From the NCBI GenBank assembly GCA_963753385.1, contig CAVWCC010000008.1, positions 434,001-498,000 on the forward strand: a stretch of DNA of 64,000 bases, written 5' to 3'. The notes under the pieces were generated by a model. It was not told the DNA's origin. It made no database searches and saw only the letters and a list, made by a program, of their open reading frames with translations. Source of the DNA: JALZKA01 sp963753385. Lineage in GTDB: Bacteria > Actinomycetota > Thermoleophilia > Solirubrobacterales > 70-9. A program made the position numbers and the translations under genes. Positions 40,916 to 49,544 of this stretch are shown piece after piece; the stretch's first letter is position 1; every line of letters starts with the position of its first letter.

Positions 40916-41320
40916 GTGTCCCGAACCCTGATCCTGGTCAAGCCCGACGCCTTCGAGCGCGCGCTCACCGGCGAGGTCCTCGCCCGCTTCGAGCGCAAGG
41001 GCCTTCGCATCAAGGCGCTCAAGCTGCTCCAGGCCGACGAGGCGATCGCCAACGAGCACTACGCCGAGCACACCGAGAAGCCGTTCTTCGGCGAGCTGGT
41101 CTCGTTCATCACGGGCGGCCCGCTGGTCGCCGCCGTGTTCGAGGGCCACGAGGCCGTCGCCGCCGCGCGCCAGGTGATCGGGGCGACCAACCCCGTCGAG
41201 GCGGCGCCGGGCTCGATCCGCGGCGACTACGCCCTCGAAGTGACCTTCAACATGGTCCACGGCTCCGACTCCGACGAGTCGGCCGAGCGCGAGATCGCGA
41301 TCTGGTTCCCTGAGCTTTAG
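40916..41320 (+). CDS. ndk: Nucleoside diphosphate kinase
   Basis: 134 aa from GTG. The active-site His115 is in 'NMVHGSDSDESAEREI', the invariant NDK motif; 'LILVKPDAFERAL' opens the ferredoxin-like fold and 'RQVIGATNPVEAAPGSIRGDYAL' binds the nucleotide. It exchanges gamma phosphates between NTPs and NDPs through a phospho-His. Normal length for a bacterial enzyme. Shortly downstream of the zinc-ribbon gene, probably the same transcript. Confidence 0.96.
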   Translation: MSRTLILVKPDAFERALTGEVLARFERKGLRIKALKLLQADEAIANEHYAEHTEKPFFGELVSFITGGPLVAAVFEGHEAVAAARQVIGATNPVEAAPGSIRGDYALEVTFNMVHGSDSDESAEREIAIWFPEL

Positions 41321-41412
41321 GCGAGCCGGCTCCGTCAGCCGGGCCGGGAACTCGGCATCGCCTGCCGGGGGGACGGGCATCCAGCCTCCCGCGTCGGTGA
41401 CACACTGCACTG

Positions 41413-41811
41413 GTGCCCCGAAACTTGATCGAGACCCCCGCGCTCTACGCCGGTGTTCCGTATTCCTACGCCGCGAGCGCCCCGGCGAGCCGCTCCGTCT
41501 TCACGGCGGGGGCCTGCCCTCTTGATGCCAACGGAGAAGTAGTCAGCCAAGGCGACATCGCGGGCCAGGCCCGCCAGGCACTCGACAACCTCCTTGCCGC
41601 CCTCGACGCCGCTCGCTGCGGGCCGGACGACGTCGTCAAGACGACCGTCTACGTCGCAACCACCGACGACGCCGACCTTGCGCTGGCGTGGCGGGTGGTG
41701 GAGGAGGTCTTCGGCAAGCACGGACCGCCAAGCACACTGCTCGGTGTGACCGTCCTCGGCTGGCCCGGGCAACTCGTCGAGATCGAAGCGGTCGCCGCTG
41801 GTCCTGACTAG
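41413..41811 (+). CDS. RidA/YjgF-family protein
   Basis: 132 aa from GTG. The chorismate-mutase-like fold is recognised by 'PYSYAASAPASRSVFTAGACPLDANGEVV', 'DIAGQARQALDNLLAALDAARCGPDDVVKTTVYV' and 'GPPSTLLGVTVLGWPGQLVEIEAVA'. RidA proteins remove reactive enamine/imine intermediates. The Arg that binds carboxylate in true RidA ('R105-like') is not obvious near the end, so it may belong to another Rid subgroup. Cytosolic. Confidence 0.85.
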   Translation: MPRNLIETPALYAGVPYSYAASAPASRSVFTAGACPLDANGEVVSQGDIAGQARQALDNLLAALDAARCGPDDVVKTTVYVATTDDADLALAWRVVEEVFGKHGPPSTLLGVTVLGWPGQLVEIEAVAAGPD

Positions 41812-41868
41812 CGTGGTCGGTTGCGCTTCGGACGAGAAGCGGTAGCTCCGCCCGGAAGCGGTAGCCGG

Positions 41869-42480
41869 CTAGCGGCTCCGAATGGCGCTGGCGGCGGTCG
41901 GCGTCCTCATCATCCACACGCCCATCCATGCGACGGCAAGAGCGAGGGGGATGGCGGTGGGCGACAGCAACGCACGGAACCCAATGACGCCGCCGATCGC
42001 GATGGCGACACAGATGGCGGTCGGGAAGACGCGAGCCCGATAGTTTGCAATACCGAACAGGAGCCAGCCCACGGCGAAGGACAGGTAGCTGGAAATGGCG
42101 CCGATCGCAAGAAGGGTCGAGGGATCCTCGGCCTCGAGCAGGTCGGGCGCGTCGTCAGCGATCCACGAGGTGGCGAAGGTCTCAAACCACAGGTCACCGC
42201 CCAGAAGCATGGTGCCAACGATCGCAGTGACGAAGGCGATCACGCCAAGCCTGCCCGGCGCCTTGTGTAGCCCCCACCCGTACGCGCCGATCAGGGCGAG
42301 CATGAGCACACAAAAGCCAACGAGGTAGATGACGTTGCCGGTCTGAAATACAGGATCCGTCGTGGTGGCCACGTGATCGTCGGCATCGAACGGCAACCAC
42401 AGAAGCTGCGCGACGATTATCAACACACCGGCTGCGAGTGCCAGTGGCCCCGCATGGCGAGAGAGCGGTGAATCCAACAT
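41869..42480 (-). CDS. Integral membrane protein, hypothetical
   Basis: 203 aa from the ATG at 42480, which has AAAGGGG upstream. Six membrane helices can be drawn (~residues 9-27, 48-68, 75-96, 122-142, 147-163 and 170-188). There are no charged pore motifs or catalytic residues. It resembles unnamed small four-to-six-pass actinobacterial proteins. Divergent from the next gene, with 129 bases between starts. Confidence 0.65.
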   Translation of the reverse strand: MLDSPLSRHAGPLALAAGVLIIVAQLLWLPFDADDHVATTTDPVFQTGNVIYLVGFCVLMLALIGAYGWGLHKAPGRLGVIAFVTAIVGTMLLGGDLWFETFATSWIADDAPDLLEAEDPSTLLAIGAISSYLSFAVGWLLFGIANYRARVFPTAICVAIAIGGVIGFRALLSPTAIPLALAVAWMGVWMMRTPTAASAIRSR

Positions 42481-42609
42481 GTCGCCCCTTTCGATGGAAT
42501 GCACCGCACATCGAGCGCGGGGCTTGCGACCTGGCCAACCCTATTCCACCGCAGAGGCTCGACCAAGGAGCGCATGCCGTCGGCTACGCCCCGTGAGAGG
42601 ATGGCTCAC

Positions 42610-43095
42610 ATGACGGCCGAGGAATGGACACTCGCAGCCACCGTCTTCGTCTCGGGACTCGCATCTGGCCTCTTGGGGATGCTGAGCACGATCATGCGTC
42701 CGATGCTGGAAGCGATGGATGGCCGGGAGTTCCGGAACTTCATGGAAGCGTTCCTTCGGTACGCGGGGAAGTCCTGGGGCCGGGCGTACAACTATGTCTG
42801 GTCGCTCGGGATGACCATCGGGCCGGTCGTTGCGCTCGTCCTCCTCTCGGATGACCCGGGCTCCACGTCGTTCGTGCTCACCGCGACCGGCCTAGTCATC
42901 GTGATCGGGGGTGTGCTGATCGTCTCCAACGCATGGAAGACCCCGACCTACAACCTGATCCTGGCCTGGGATCCCGAGGCCCTGCCCGCGGACTGGGAGG
43001 CAGGACGGCGGCGCTATTTCACGATCAACTGGATCCAACTGGCGGTGACCTGGGCGGCGTTCGCCCTGTTCCTAATGGCTCTGGTCTACCTCTAG
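42610..43095 (+). CDS. DUF1772-like integral membrane protein
   Basis: 161 aa from the ATG at 42610 (42601 possible). Four membrane segments: ~7-28, 60-80, 86-108 and 138-158. 'RPMLEAMDGREFRNFMEAFLRYA' after the first helix and 'WDPEALPADWEAGRRRYFTINW' before the last resemble the DUF1772 (anthrone-oxygenase-like) layout, where the conserved N/W loop faces the membrane. Family call tentative; function unknown. Confidence 0.55.
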   Translation: MTAEEWTLAATVFVSGLASGLLGMLSTIMRPMLEAMDGREFRNFMEAFLRYAGKSWGRAYNYVWSLGMTIGPVVALVLLSDDPGSTSFVLTATGLVIVIGGVLIVSNAWKTPTYNLILAWDPEALPADWEAGRRRYFTINWIQLAVTWAAFALFLMALVYL

Positions 43096-43505
43096 CGGCC
43101 CCGCACCCCGGCACGGCAGTCGAATCCTGCAGGTAGTCACTGTGAACGAAAGCGGCTAAGTCAACCCGTGTGGGAAGCGACGCTGCAGGTCGCACGGCCG
43201 CCGCGCTCGTCGAGAGTCGAGAAGGGTCGCTATGCGTCCGAAACTCGACCCTCGATCGGGCGTTGCACTGAGAACGCCGACCCGGATCTGACAGCGGAAT
43301 AGCCACCTGGGACGAGAAGCCGCAGCGTCCGAAGCTTCCGAGCCGAACGTCGAGTTAGTGGCCTCAGGCGAAACAAAGTCGACGCTCGATGTGCCGGGGA
43401 ACCGACTCCGTGCTGGCGGAGCCCGGGCTAGCGGAGCCTGAGCCGGAGCAGCACCTCATCATCGCTCACTTCACCTGTGTTCTCGAAGCAATAGCGCTCG
43501 GCGAC
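43096..43505. other. 410-bp stretch without a recognised gene
   Basis: No frame with coding character on either strand apart from a shadow of the lipoprotein gene. A short inverted repeat (GGGTCG and CGACCC near 43226-43254) is present. No RNA gene was recognised. It separates convergent genes, so it need not contain promoters. Confidence 0.4.
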
Positions 43506-43904
43506 TCAGCCGCCTTCGTAGGCCTCGGCGAAGAAGTCCGCGTCCTCCTGACTGTCCGACTGGAGGACCACTGTGCCGACGGTGGTCGTCGCATCGCCGC
43601 TCTCCTCGACCTGCTTCGCGTAGGCGTCCGCTTCGGCCGAGCTCGAGAACAGGCGCGCGGTGCCGGTCCTGTCCCCGGTGATGTTGACGCCAGCCTCCGC
43701 GTCATCCAGCGACGCCGCCGGGAGGTCGGAGACCACGAAGCCCTGTGCCTCGAGCGCGGACTTGAGGCCGTCGAACGCGGTGTCCGCCGCCGGCACGGCA
43801 GCCGACCCTGCATCGCCGGAGGTCGTTGCATCGTCGTCGCCGCAGGCCGCCAGCAACGCTCCGGCCGCCAGGACGGATGCGATCAGGCGCGCTGCGGTGC
43901 TCAT
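43506..43904 (-). CDS. Lipoprotein, hypothetical
   Basis: 132 aa; GGGAGGA lies upstream of the ATG at 43904. The signal peptide ends in the lipobox 'LLAAC', so Cys21 should be lipidated and the protein anchored outside the membrane. A low-complexity Ala/Asp/Ser linker leads to a small alpha/beta domain ('FDGLKSALEAQGFVVSDLPA', 'ARLFSSSAEADAYAKQVEE', 'TVGTVVLQSDS'), which looks like a ferredoxin-like or BON-like fold. No family recognised. Confidence 0.7.
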   Translation of the reverse strand: MSTAARLIASVLAAGALLAACGDDDATTSGDAGSAAVPAADTAFDGLKSALEAQGFVVSDLPAASLDDAEAGVNITGDRTGTARLFSSSAEADAYAKQVEESGDATTTVGTVVLQSDSQEDADFFAEAYEGG

Positions 43905-43962
43905 GACGTTCCTCCCTCTGTCCATGACTTGGCAACGGCAGCCTATTCCGCATGGTCAGCCG

Positions 43963-43968
43963 TAGGGT
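43963..43968 (+). promoter_or_regulatory. -10 box TAGGGT of leaderless maf
   Basis: The hexamer ends exactly seven bases before the GTG at 43976, supporting that start and a leaderless transcript. Confidence 0.45.
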
Positions 43969-43975
43969 GCACGCT

Positions 43976-44587
43976 GTGAAGCTGGTCCTCGCATCGCGCT
44001 CGCCCCGTCGCCGCGAGATCCTCGGGTGGCTCGGGGTGGAGTTCGAGGTCGTCGAGCCCGAGGTCGAGGAGCTCAGCGATGGGCTCGATCCGGAGGGCTT
44101 GGTGCTCGAGAACGCGCGGCGGAAGGCGGCGGCCGGGCTCGATGCCGTGGGCGAGGAAGCCGGTGACTCGGTCGTGCTGGGCGTCGACACAGACGTGTTC
44201 GTCGACGGTGAGATGCTTGGGCAGCCCGCCGATCGAGCCGAGGCCGAGGCGCGGCTCCGCCGGCTCTCCGGCCGCGAGCATGAGGTTCTGAGCGGGCTCT
44301 GTCTGCTCGGTCCGCGCGCTGCCGGCATCCCCGGGGCGCCGGTCCGGGAGCGGTCCGGGGTCGCCCGATCGGTCGTCGCGTTCCGCGACCTCGACGATGC
44401 GGTGATCGGGCAGTACCTCGACTCCGGCGAGTGGGAGGGACGAGCGGGCGGCTACGCGATCCAGGGTCTCGGCTCGATCCTTGTGGATCGGGTCGAGGGT
44501 GATTTCTCGAACGTCGTCGGATTGCCGGTCCGGCTGCTCCTGGAGCTCGATCCCCGCATCGCCAGTGACAGAGCGGAAAAACCCTAA
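43976..44587 (+). CDS. maf: Maf-family nucleotide pyrophosphatase
   Basis: 203 aa from GTG, giving the family opening 'KLVLASRSPRRREIL'. The conserved acidic 'VLGVDTDVFVDGEMLGQPAD' (usual 'D-T-x-V' catalytic Asp) and 'GRAGGYAIQGLGSILVDRVEGDFSNVVGLPV' are intact. Maf hydrolyses non-canonical or specific NTPs to NMPs. Its typical place near mreBCD is kept: mreC starts 313 bases later. Confidence 0.93.
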   Translation: MKLVLASRSPRRREILGWLGVEFEVVEPEVEELSDGLDPEGLVLENARRKAAAGLDAVGEEAGDSVVLGVDTDVFVDGEMLGQPADRAEAEARLRRLSGREHEVLSGLCLLGPRAAGIPGAPVRERSGVARSVVAFRDLDDAVIGQYLDSGEWEGRAGGYAIQGLGSILVDRVEGDFSNVVGLPVRLLLELDPRIASDRAEKP

Positions 44588-44609
44588 GGCGAGCGTTTAG
44601 CGTTAGGGT
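44581..44609 (+). terminator. Hairpin over maf stop codon
   Basis: ACCCTAA (which includes the TAA stop) pairs with TTAGGGT after a 15-base loop. No T tract follows, so it is either a weak terminator or an RNA-stability hairpin. Confidence 0.4.
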
Positions 44610-44632
44610 CCGAAGCCAGTCTCAAGTCTGCC

Positions 44633-44660
44633 TTGCGACTTGGGTTTCAGGCGCTACACT
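44633..44660 (+). promoter_or_regulatory. Promoter upstream of mreC operon
   Basis: -35 TTGCGA (44633-44638), 16-base spacer and -10 TACACT (44655-44660). Transcription would begin near 44667, giving a 5' leader of ~230 bases before mreC at 44901. The leader shows no clear gene; a TTG frame at 44640-44873 is unconvincing. Confidence 0.5.
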
Positions 44661-44900
44661 CGGCCGCGCGGCACGGTCGCGGAGGTGGCACCGGACGCCC
44701 TCTTGATGAGCCTCGGGCAAGAGCCCTTGCGGCGCTTTCGCAGGTGGCGGCTCCGTCGTACCGCGACCGCCAATCTGGATCCAGAACACCGCTCCGCGGC
44801 GCCGCGCCCCTGCGCCGCCAACGCCAAGCACCACGACCGAAATGCTCCGACCGGGAACCCCGCCAAGCTTTGACCCCGCTCCCTGCGGAGGCCACTAGAC

Positions 44901-45776
44901 ATGTATCGCAAGCAGGTACGCCGACGCCGCACGATCCTGGTGGCTCTGATCGTCACCTCCCTGGTGCTGCTCTCGGCTCACTTCTCCGAGGCCGAGTCCG
45001 GCCCGCTCCACGCGATCCAGCGTGGCGTGGCGACGGTGCTCTCGCCGCTCGAAGCTGTGGCAAGCGAGGCGCTCAAGCCCGTGCGCGACCTCGTCAACTG
45101 GTTTGACGAGACGTTCGAGGCGCGTGGCGAGAACGACGAGCTCAAGGACGAGCTTGCCGAGGTGCGCGCGCAGCTCGTGGAGGCGCAGGCCCTGGTGGGC
45201 GACCAGAAGCAGTTCGAGGCGCTGCTCGATCTCGACGAGAACGAGCTGGCGGGCTTCGATCCCGAGTACAAGCCGCTGACGGGCCGCATCATCACCCGCT
45301 CACCGAGCGTGATCAACGCGACGCTCGGGATCAACCTCGGCTCCGGTGACGGGGTGGAGGTTGACGACCCGGTGGTCTCCGGCGATGGGCTCGTCGGCCG
45401 GATCAGCGAGGCCACGAACTCGACCTCGCAGGTCCAGCTCATCACCGACCCGCGATCCGCGGTGTCCGCTGAGGTGGTGCCCGACGGTCCGCAGGGCATC
45501 GTCGCGCCGGTGGCCGGCGATCCCGACGACATGCAGTTCGAGATCGAGGGCGACCAGGAGGTCGAGGAGGGGCAGGCGCTGGTGACCGCGGGCTGGTCCG
45601 ACGGCGAGATCTCGTCCGCGTATCCCTACGGGATCTCGATCGGGGAGATCACCGAGACCACCCTCGGCGAGCAGGAGTTTCAGCGGATCACGGTTCAGCC
45701 CTTCACCGACATGGACGAGCTCGAGTTCGTGCAGGTGATGACCGGCGGACCGGAGCGCCCGGGGGTCAGCGGATGA
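44901..45776 (+). CDS. mreC: Rod shape-determining protein MreC
   Basis: 291 aa. N-terminal basic residues and one membrane segment (~12-30), then a coiled coil (~62-105) and the MreC beta domains: 'RIITRSPSVINATLGINLGSGDGVEVDDPVVSGDGLVGRISEA', 'SAVSAEVVPDGPQGIV' and 'YGISIGEI'. It is exported to the outer face and scaffolds PBP2 and RodA. The stop overlaps mreD (ATGA). No mreB is present in the window. Confidence 0.92.
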   Translation: MYRKQVRRRRTILVALIVTSLVLLSAHFSEAESGPLHAIQRGVATVLSPLEAVASEALKPVRDLVNWFDETFEARGENDELKDELAEVRAQLVEAQALVGDQKQFEALLDLDENELAGFDPEYKPLTGRIITRSPSVINATLGINLGSGDGVEVDDPVVSGDGLVGRISEATNSTSQVQLITDPRSAVSAEVVPDGPQGIVAPVAGDPDDMQFEIEGDQEVEEGQALVTAGWSDGEISSAYPYGISIGEITETTLGEQEFQRITVQPFTDMDELEFVQVMTGGPERPGVSG

Positions 45777-46375
45777 TCGTCACCTGGCAGATCGGCCTGC
45801 GGCTGGCGGCGATCGTGCTGGTCACCGTCCTCGTCCAGGTCTCGTTCCTGTCTTACCTGTCGTTCCTCGGCGTCACGCCGGACGTCGTGCCGGTGGTGAT
45901 CGCGGTGCTGGGGCTTCTCGGCGGCGCCCTGACCGGGGCGGTGGCGGGTTTCGCCACGGGCCTGCTCCTCGACTCGATGCTGCTCCAGACCCTGGGGGTC
46001 TCGTCCCTGGTCCTGCTGTGCGTCGGCTACCTCGCGGGCCGCTATCGGGAGGAGTTCGAGATCGACTCGCGACTCGCCCCGGCGCTCCTGATCGGGGGCC
46101 TCACCCTGCTCGCCACCGCCGGCTTCCTCGGACTACAGCTGATGCTGGGCGTCGAGGCCGCGGTGAGCCTGCTCGTGGTCCGCGAGGTCCTCGTCAAGGC
46201 GCTGCTCGCGTTCCTCTTCACCTTCCCCCTGTATCCGCTGATCCGCCTCGCCCTGCGCTCCGCGCTGGTCCTCGAGGAGCCGCCGACCCGCCGGCGGATC
46301 TTCCGCAACCGCCGCGTCCGGACCGGACGCGGGCGGCGCCTGCGGCGGGCGACCGCTCCCGGAGGCGCCGCATGA
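45773..46375 (+). CDS. mreD: Rod shape-determining protein MreD
   Basis: 200 aa with about six membrane segments and the MreD pattern 'VQVSFLSYLSFLGVTPDVVPVVIAVLGLLGG', 'GFATGLLLDSML' and 'SLVLLCVGYLAGRYREEF'. A basic tail of ~25 residues follows. Inner membrane, elongasome. ATG overlaps mreC, and its TGA overlaps the PBP2 start. Confidence 0.9.
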   Translation: MIVTWQIGLRLAAIVLVTVLVQVSFLSYLSFLGVTPDVVPVVIAVLGLLGGALTGAVAGFATGLLLDSMLLQTLGVSSLVLLCVGYLAGRYREEFEIDSRLAPALLIGGLTLLATAGFLGLQLMLGVEAAVSLLVVREVLVKALLAFLFTFPLYPLIRLALRSALVLEEPPTRRRIFRNRRVRTGRGRRLRRATAPGGAA

Positions 46376-48315
46376 CCTTCAGCGGCGGCCGCTGGAATCG
46401 CGACCGGGAGAGCCCGGTGCAGTTCGACGCGCGCGTTGCCGTGATCGGCGGCCTTGCGCTGGTCTTGTTCGCGGTGATCTTCTTCCGCCTCTGGTACCTG
46501 CAGGTCCTGTCCGGCGACAAGTACCTGGCCGAGGCCCAGGGCAACCGCGTGCGCGAGGTCACGGTGCAGGCACCGCGCGGCGAGATCCGCGACCGCGACG
46601 GCAAGCTGCTGGTGACCAACCGCACGGCCCAGGCGCTCCAGGTGCGGGCGGACGAGCTGCCGGAGGACGCCCGACGCCGGGGTGAGGTGCTGCGCCGGCT
46701 CAGCGAAGTGACCGGGCTCGACGTCACGAAGATCCGCGAGGAGATCCGCGAGCAGACGGAGGAGCTGCCATCGATGCCGGTGACGCTCAAGCAGGACGTC
46801 CCGCTCGAGCTGATCTGGTACCTGCGCGAGAACCAGGCCCGCTACCCCGGGGTGACGGTCGACCGCGTGTACGTCCGTCGCTACCCGCAGAGCACGCTCG
46901 CGGCCCACACCGTCGGTCACGTGCGCGAGATCGGGCCGGACGAGCTCGAGGAGGCCCGCTACCAGGAGCTCGAGCCCGGCGACGAGATCGGCAAGGACGG
47001 CGTCGAGCTGACCTACGACCACGTCCTGCGCGGCGTGAACGGCGCCACCCGGATCCCCGTCGACGCATCGGGCCTGCCGAGCGGGAGGCCGACCAGCGTC
47101 AGCGAGCCCGAGCCCGGGAACAACCTCGTGCTGACGATCGACTCCGACCTTCAGGCGGCCGGCGAGGCGCAGCTTTCCTCCTTCGGCCTGCCGGGCGCGT
47201 TCGTCGCGATGGACGCGAACAACGGCGCGATCCTCGCGATGGGGTCGAACCCGACCTTCGACCCGGAGCTGCTCACCGGCGAGGTCACGCAGGCCGACAC
47301 GGTGGCCGTTTACGGCGACCCCGAAGACGAATCGAGCACCGGCGGACCGGCGTTCAACCGCGCGATCGCCGGCGGCTACCCGACGGGCTCGACGTTCAAG
47401 CCGATCACCGCACTCGCCGCGCTCGAGTCCGGCGAGCTGGGGGTCCAGGAGATCATCGCCGACGACGGCGTGTACGAGCTTGGGGACGGTAACGTCGCCA
47501 GGAACGCCGGCGACGCGATCTGGGGGAACATCGCCCTGCGGCGCGCTCTCCAGGTCTCGTCAGACGTCTTCTTCTACACGCTCGGCGGGAGGCTCGAGGG
47601 GCTGATCGAGGACCACGAGTACATCCAGGACTGGGCGAAGCAGCTCGGCCTCGGCGACACGACCGGGATCGACATCCCGGGCGAGGCGCCAGGCCTCGTC
47701 CCGAACCCAGAGTGGCGGAACGACCTCTACAAGGAGGGGCTCACGGAGCGGCCCTGGTCGTTCGGCGACAGCATCAACCTCTCCGTCGGCCAGGGCGACC
47801 TCCAGGCCGATCCCCTGCAGATGGCGGTTGCCTACGCGGCGATCGGCAACGGCGGCACGGTCGTGACGCCGCACGTTGCGCTGCGCGCGGAGGATCCCGC
47901 GGGTCGTGTGGTGCAGGAGATCGAGCCCGCTCCGAGCCGCCACGTCGACATCGATCCGGCCTGGCAGAGCGCGATCATGGACGGCCTCACCGCCGCGGCG
48001 ATGCAGCCCGAGGGCACCTCGTATCCGGTGTTCGGTGAGCCCGGGTTCCCGATCGAAGTCGCCGGCAAGACCGGGACGGCGGAGACGACGCAGGGCGACC
48101 AGTCCTGGTATGTGGCCCTGGCGCCGGCCGAGGATCCCGAGGTCGTGGTCGCGTTCACGTTCGAGCGCGGTGGCTTCGGCGCGGACACGGCGGCGCCCGC
48201 GACGCGGGCCCTGCTGACCGAGTACGCCCAGAAGTATCTCTCGGTAAATCAGCGTCAATTCGAGAACAGTGCGGCGGAGACGCCGGAGCAAACAGGTACC
48301 GTGGTGTTCGAATAG
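46372..48315 (+). CDS. mrdA: Penicillin-binding protein 2 (elongation transpeptidase)
   Basis: 647 aa. Membrane anchor residues ~23-43, dimerisation domain with 'APRGEIRDRDGKLLVTN', then the transpeptidase: Ser340-x2-Lys343 in 'PTGSTFKPITAL', Ser396-x-Asp398 in 'QVSSDVFFY' and Lys566-Thr-Gly in 'VAGKTGTAET'. It cross-links peptidoglycan on the outside during elongation with RodA, encoded next. ATGA overlap with mreD. Confidence 0.95.
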   Translation: MTFSGGRWNRDRESPVQFDARVAVIGGLALVLFAVIFFRLWYLQVLSGDKYLAEAQGNRVREVTVQAPRGEIRDRDGKLLVTNRTAQALQVRADELPEDARRRGEVLRRLSEVTGLDVTKIREEIREQTEELPSMPVTLKQDVPLELIWYLRENQARYPGVTVDRVYVRRYPQSTLAAHTVGHVREIGPDELEEARYQELEPGDEIGKDGVELTYDHVLRGVNGATRIPVDASGLPSGRPTSVSEPEPGNNLVLTIDSDLQAAGEAQLSSFGLPGAFVAMDANNGAILAMGSNPTFDPELLTGEVTQADTVAVYGDPEDESSTGGPAFNRAIAGGYPTGSTFKPITALAALESGELGVQEIIADDGVYELGDGNVARNAGDAIWGNIALRRALQVSSDVFFYTLGGRLEGLIEDHEYIQDWAKQLGLGDTTGIDIPGEAPGLVPNPEWRNDLYKEGLTERPWSFGDSINLSVGQGDLQADPLQMAVAYAAIGNGGTVVTPHVALRAEDPAGRVVQEIEPAPSRHVDIDPAWQSAIMDGLTAAAMQPEGTSYPVFGEPGFPIEVAGKTGTAETTQGDQSWYVALAPAEDPEVVVAFTFERGGFGADTAAPATRALLTEYAQKYLSVNQRQFENSAAETPEQTGTVVFE

Positions 48316-49539
48316 ATGGCGGTAGTAAGCGGACCAAGGCCGCGCGTACAGCCCCGGCCTCGGCCCTTCGCCGAGCCGCGCGAGAGCTTGCTCGAGCGCG
48401 CGGGGGTGTTGAGGCTGGATTTCACCCTGCTTGCAGGCGCGATCGGCCTGATCGCGTTTTCGATCTTCACTCTCGGCCAGGCGACCGCGAACGACGTTCC
48501 TGGCGACCCGAACTACTACGTCGTCCGCCAATCGATCTACGCGGTGCTGGGAATCGCGCTGATGTTGGCGGTGGCCCGCGTGGACTACTCGCGCTTTCGC
48601 GAGCTCCGGGTGGGCATCTATTCGGCGCTGATCTTCACGATCTGCCTCGTCTTCGTGTTCGCGGAGGCGACTCGCGGCTCGCACCGGTGGATCGAGCTCC
48701 CGTTCTTCACCTTCCAGCCCTCCGAACTGGGCAAGGTGCTCCTGATCCTGGTCCTGGCGGCGGTCGTGATCGACCGCATGCCGGGCGCCTCCGATGTGAG
48801 GCGCACGGGCCGGGTCCTGCTGCTGGGAGCGATCCCGGCGGCACTCGTTTTCCTACAGCCCGACCTCGGCACCGCGTTGGTGTACGGGGTCGTGACCCTC
48901 GCGGTGCTCTACATCGCCGGCACGAAGTGGCAACACTTCGCGGTGCTCGGCGCTCTTGCTGCAGCCGCCGTGACGGCCGTGCTGGTGGTCGCACCGGCGA
49001 TCGGAACGCCGGTCCTGCAGGACTACCAGCAGGACCGGTTGACCGCGTTCCTCAGCCCCAGCGAGGACCCGGCCGACTCCAGCTATCAGATCCAACAGTC
49101 GCTGACCGCCATCGGCGCCGGGCAAAAGACCGGCCGCGGCGACGCGGCGACCCAGACGCGCGAGGGCTTCCTGCCCGAGCGCCATACCGATTTCATCTTC
49201 GCGACGGTCGGCGAGCGATATGGCTTCGCCGGCGGCGCGTTCATCCTGTCCCTCTACGCCCTGCTCATCTGGCGGGCGCTGCGCATCATGACGCTCTCGA
49301 AGAACTTGTACGGAGCCATCATCGCCGGCTCGATTGCCGCGATGTTGATGTTCCACGTGTTCGTCAACGTTGGCATGAACATTGGGATCGCCCCGATCAC
49401 GGGGATTCCCCTGCCGTTGATGAGTTCCGGGGGATCCTCCGTGATCGTCACGTTCCTGGCGATCGGATTGCTCCAGAGCATCTACGTCCAGTCGCAGCTC
49501 GCCTCCAGGAGTAGGGAAGAAGACCTGCTCCTGAGGTGA
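48316..49539 (+). CDS. rodA: RodA/FtsW-family SEDS glycosyltransferase
   Basis: 407 aa; the ATG follows the mrdA stop with no gap. About ten membrane helices. SEDS motifs: 'GSHRWIELPFFTFQPSELGKVLLIL', 'LIFLQPDLGTA'-like 'VFLQPDLGTALVYG' and 'ERHTDFIFATVGERYGFAGG' with the Asp of the active site, and 'NVGMNIGIAPITGIPLPLMSSGGSSVI'. It polymerises lipid II into glycan strands with PBP2. Cell-shape operon. Confidence 0.94.
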   Translation: MAVVSGPRPRVQPRPRPFAEPRESLLERAGVLRLDFTLLAGAIGLIAFSIFTLGQATANDVPGDPNYYVVRQSIYAVLGIALMLAVARVDYSRFRELRVGIYSALIFTICLVFVFAEATRGSHRWIELPFFTFQPSELGKVLLILVLAAVVIDRMPGASDVRRTGRVLLLGAIPAALVFLQPDLGTALVYGVVTLAVLYIAGTKWQHFAVLGALAAAAVTAVLVVAPAIGTPVLQDYQQDRLTAFLSPSEDPADSSYQIQQSLTAIGAGQKTGRGDAATQTREGFLPERHTDFIFATVGERYGFAGGAFILSLYALLIWRALRIMTLSKNLYGAIIAGSIAAMLMFHVFVNVGMNIGIAPITGIPLPLMSSGGSSVIVTFLAIGLLQSIYVQSQLASRSREEDLLLR

Positions 49540-49544
49540 GCTAA

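Noticed and set aside
43389..43979. 196-codon forward frame over the lipoprotein gene
   Set aside because: The reverse strand encodes a lipobox protein with a strong ribosome binding site; the forward frame has no such support.
44640..44873. 77-codon frame before mreC
   Set aside because: Its TTG start lies inside the predicted promoter, no ribosome binding site is present, and the product has no domain-like pattern.
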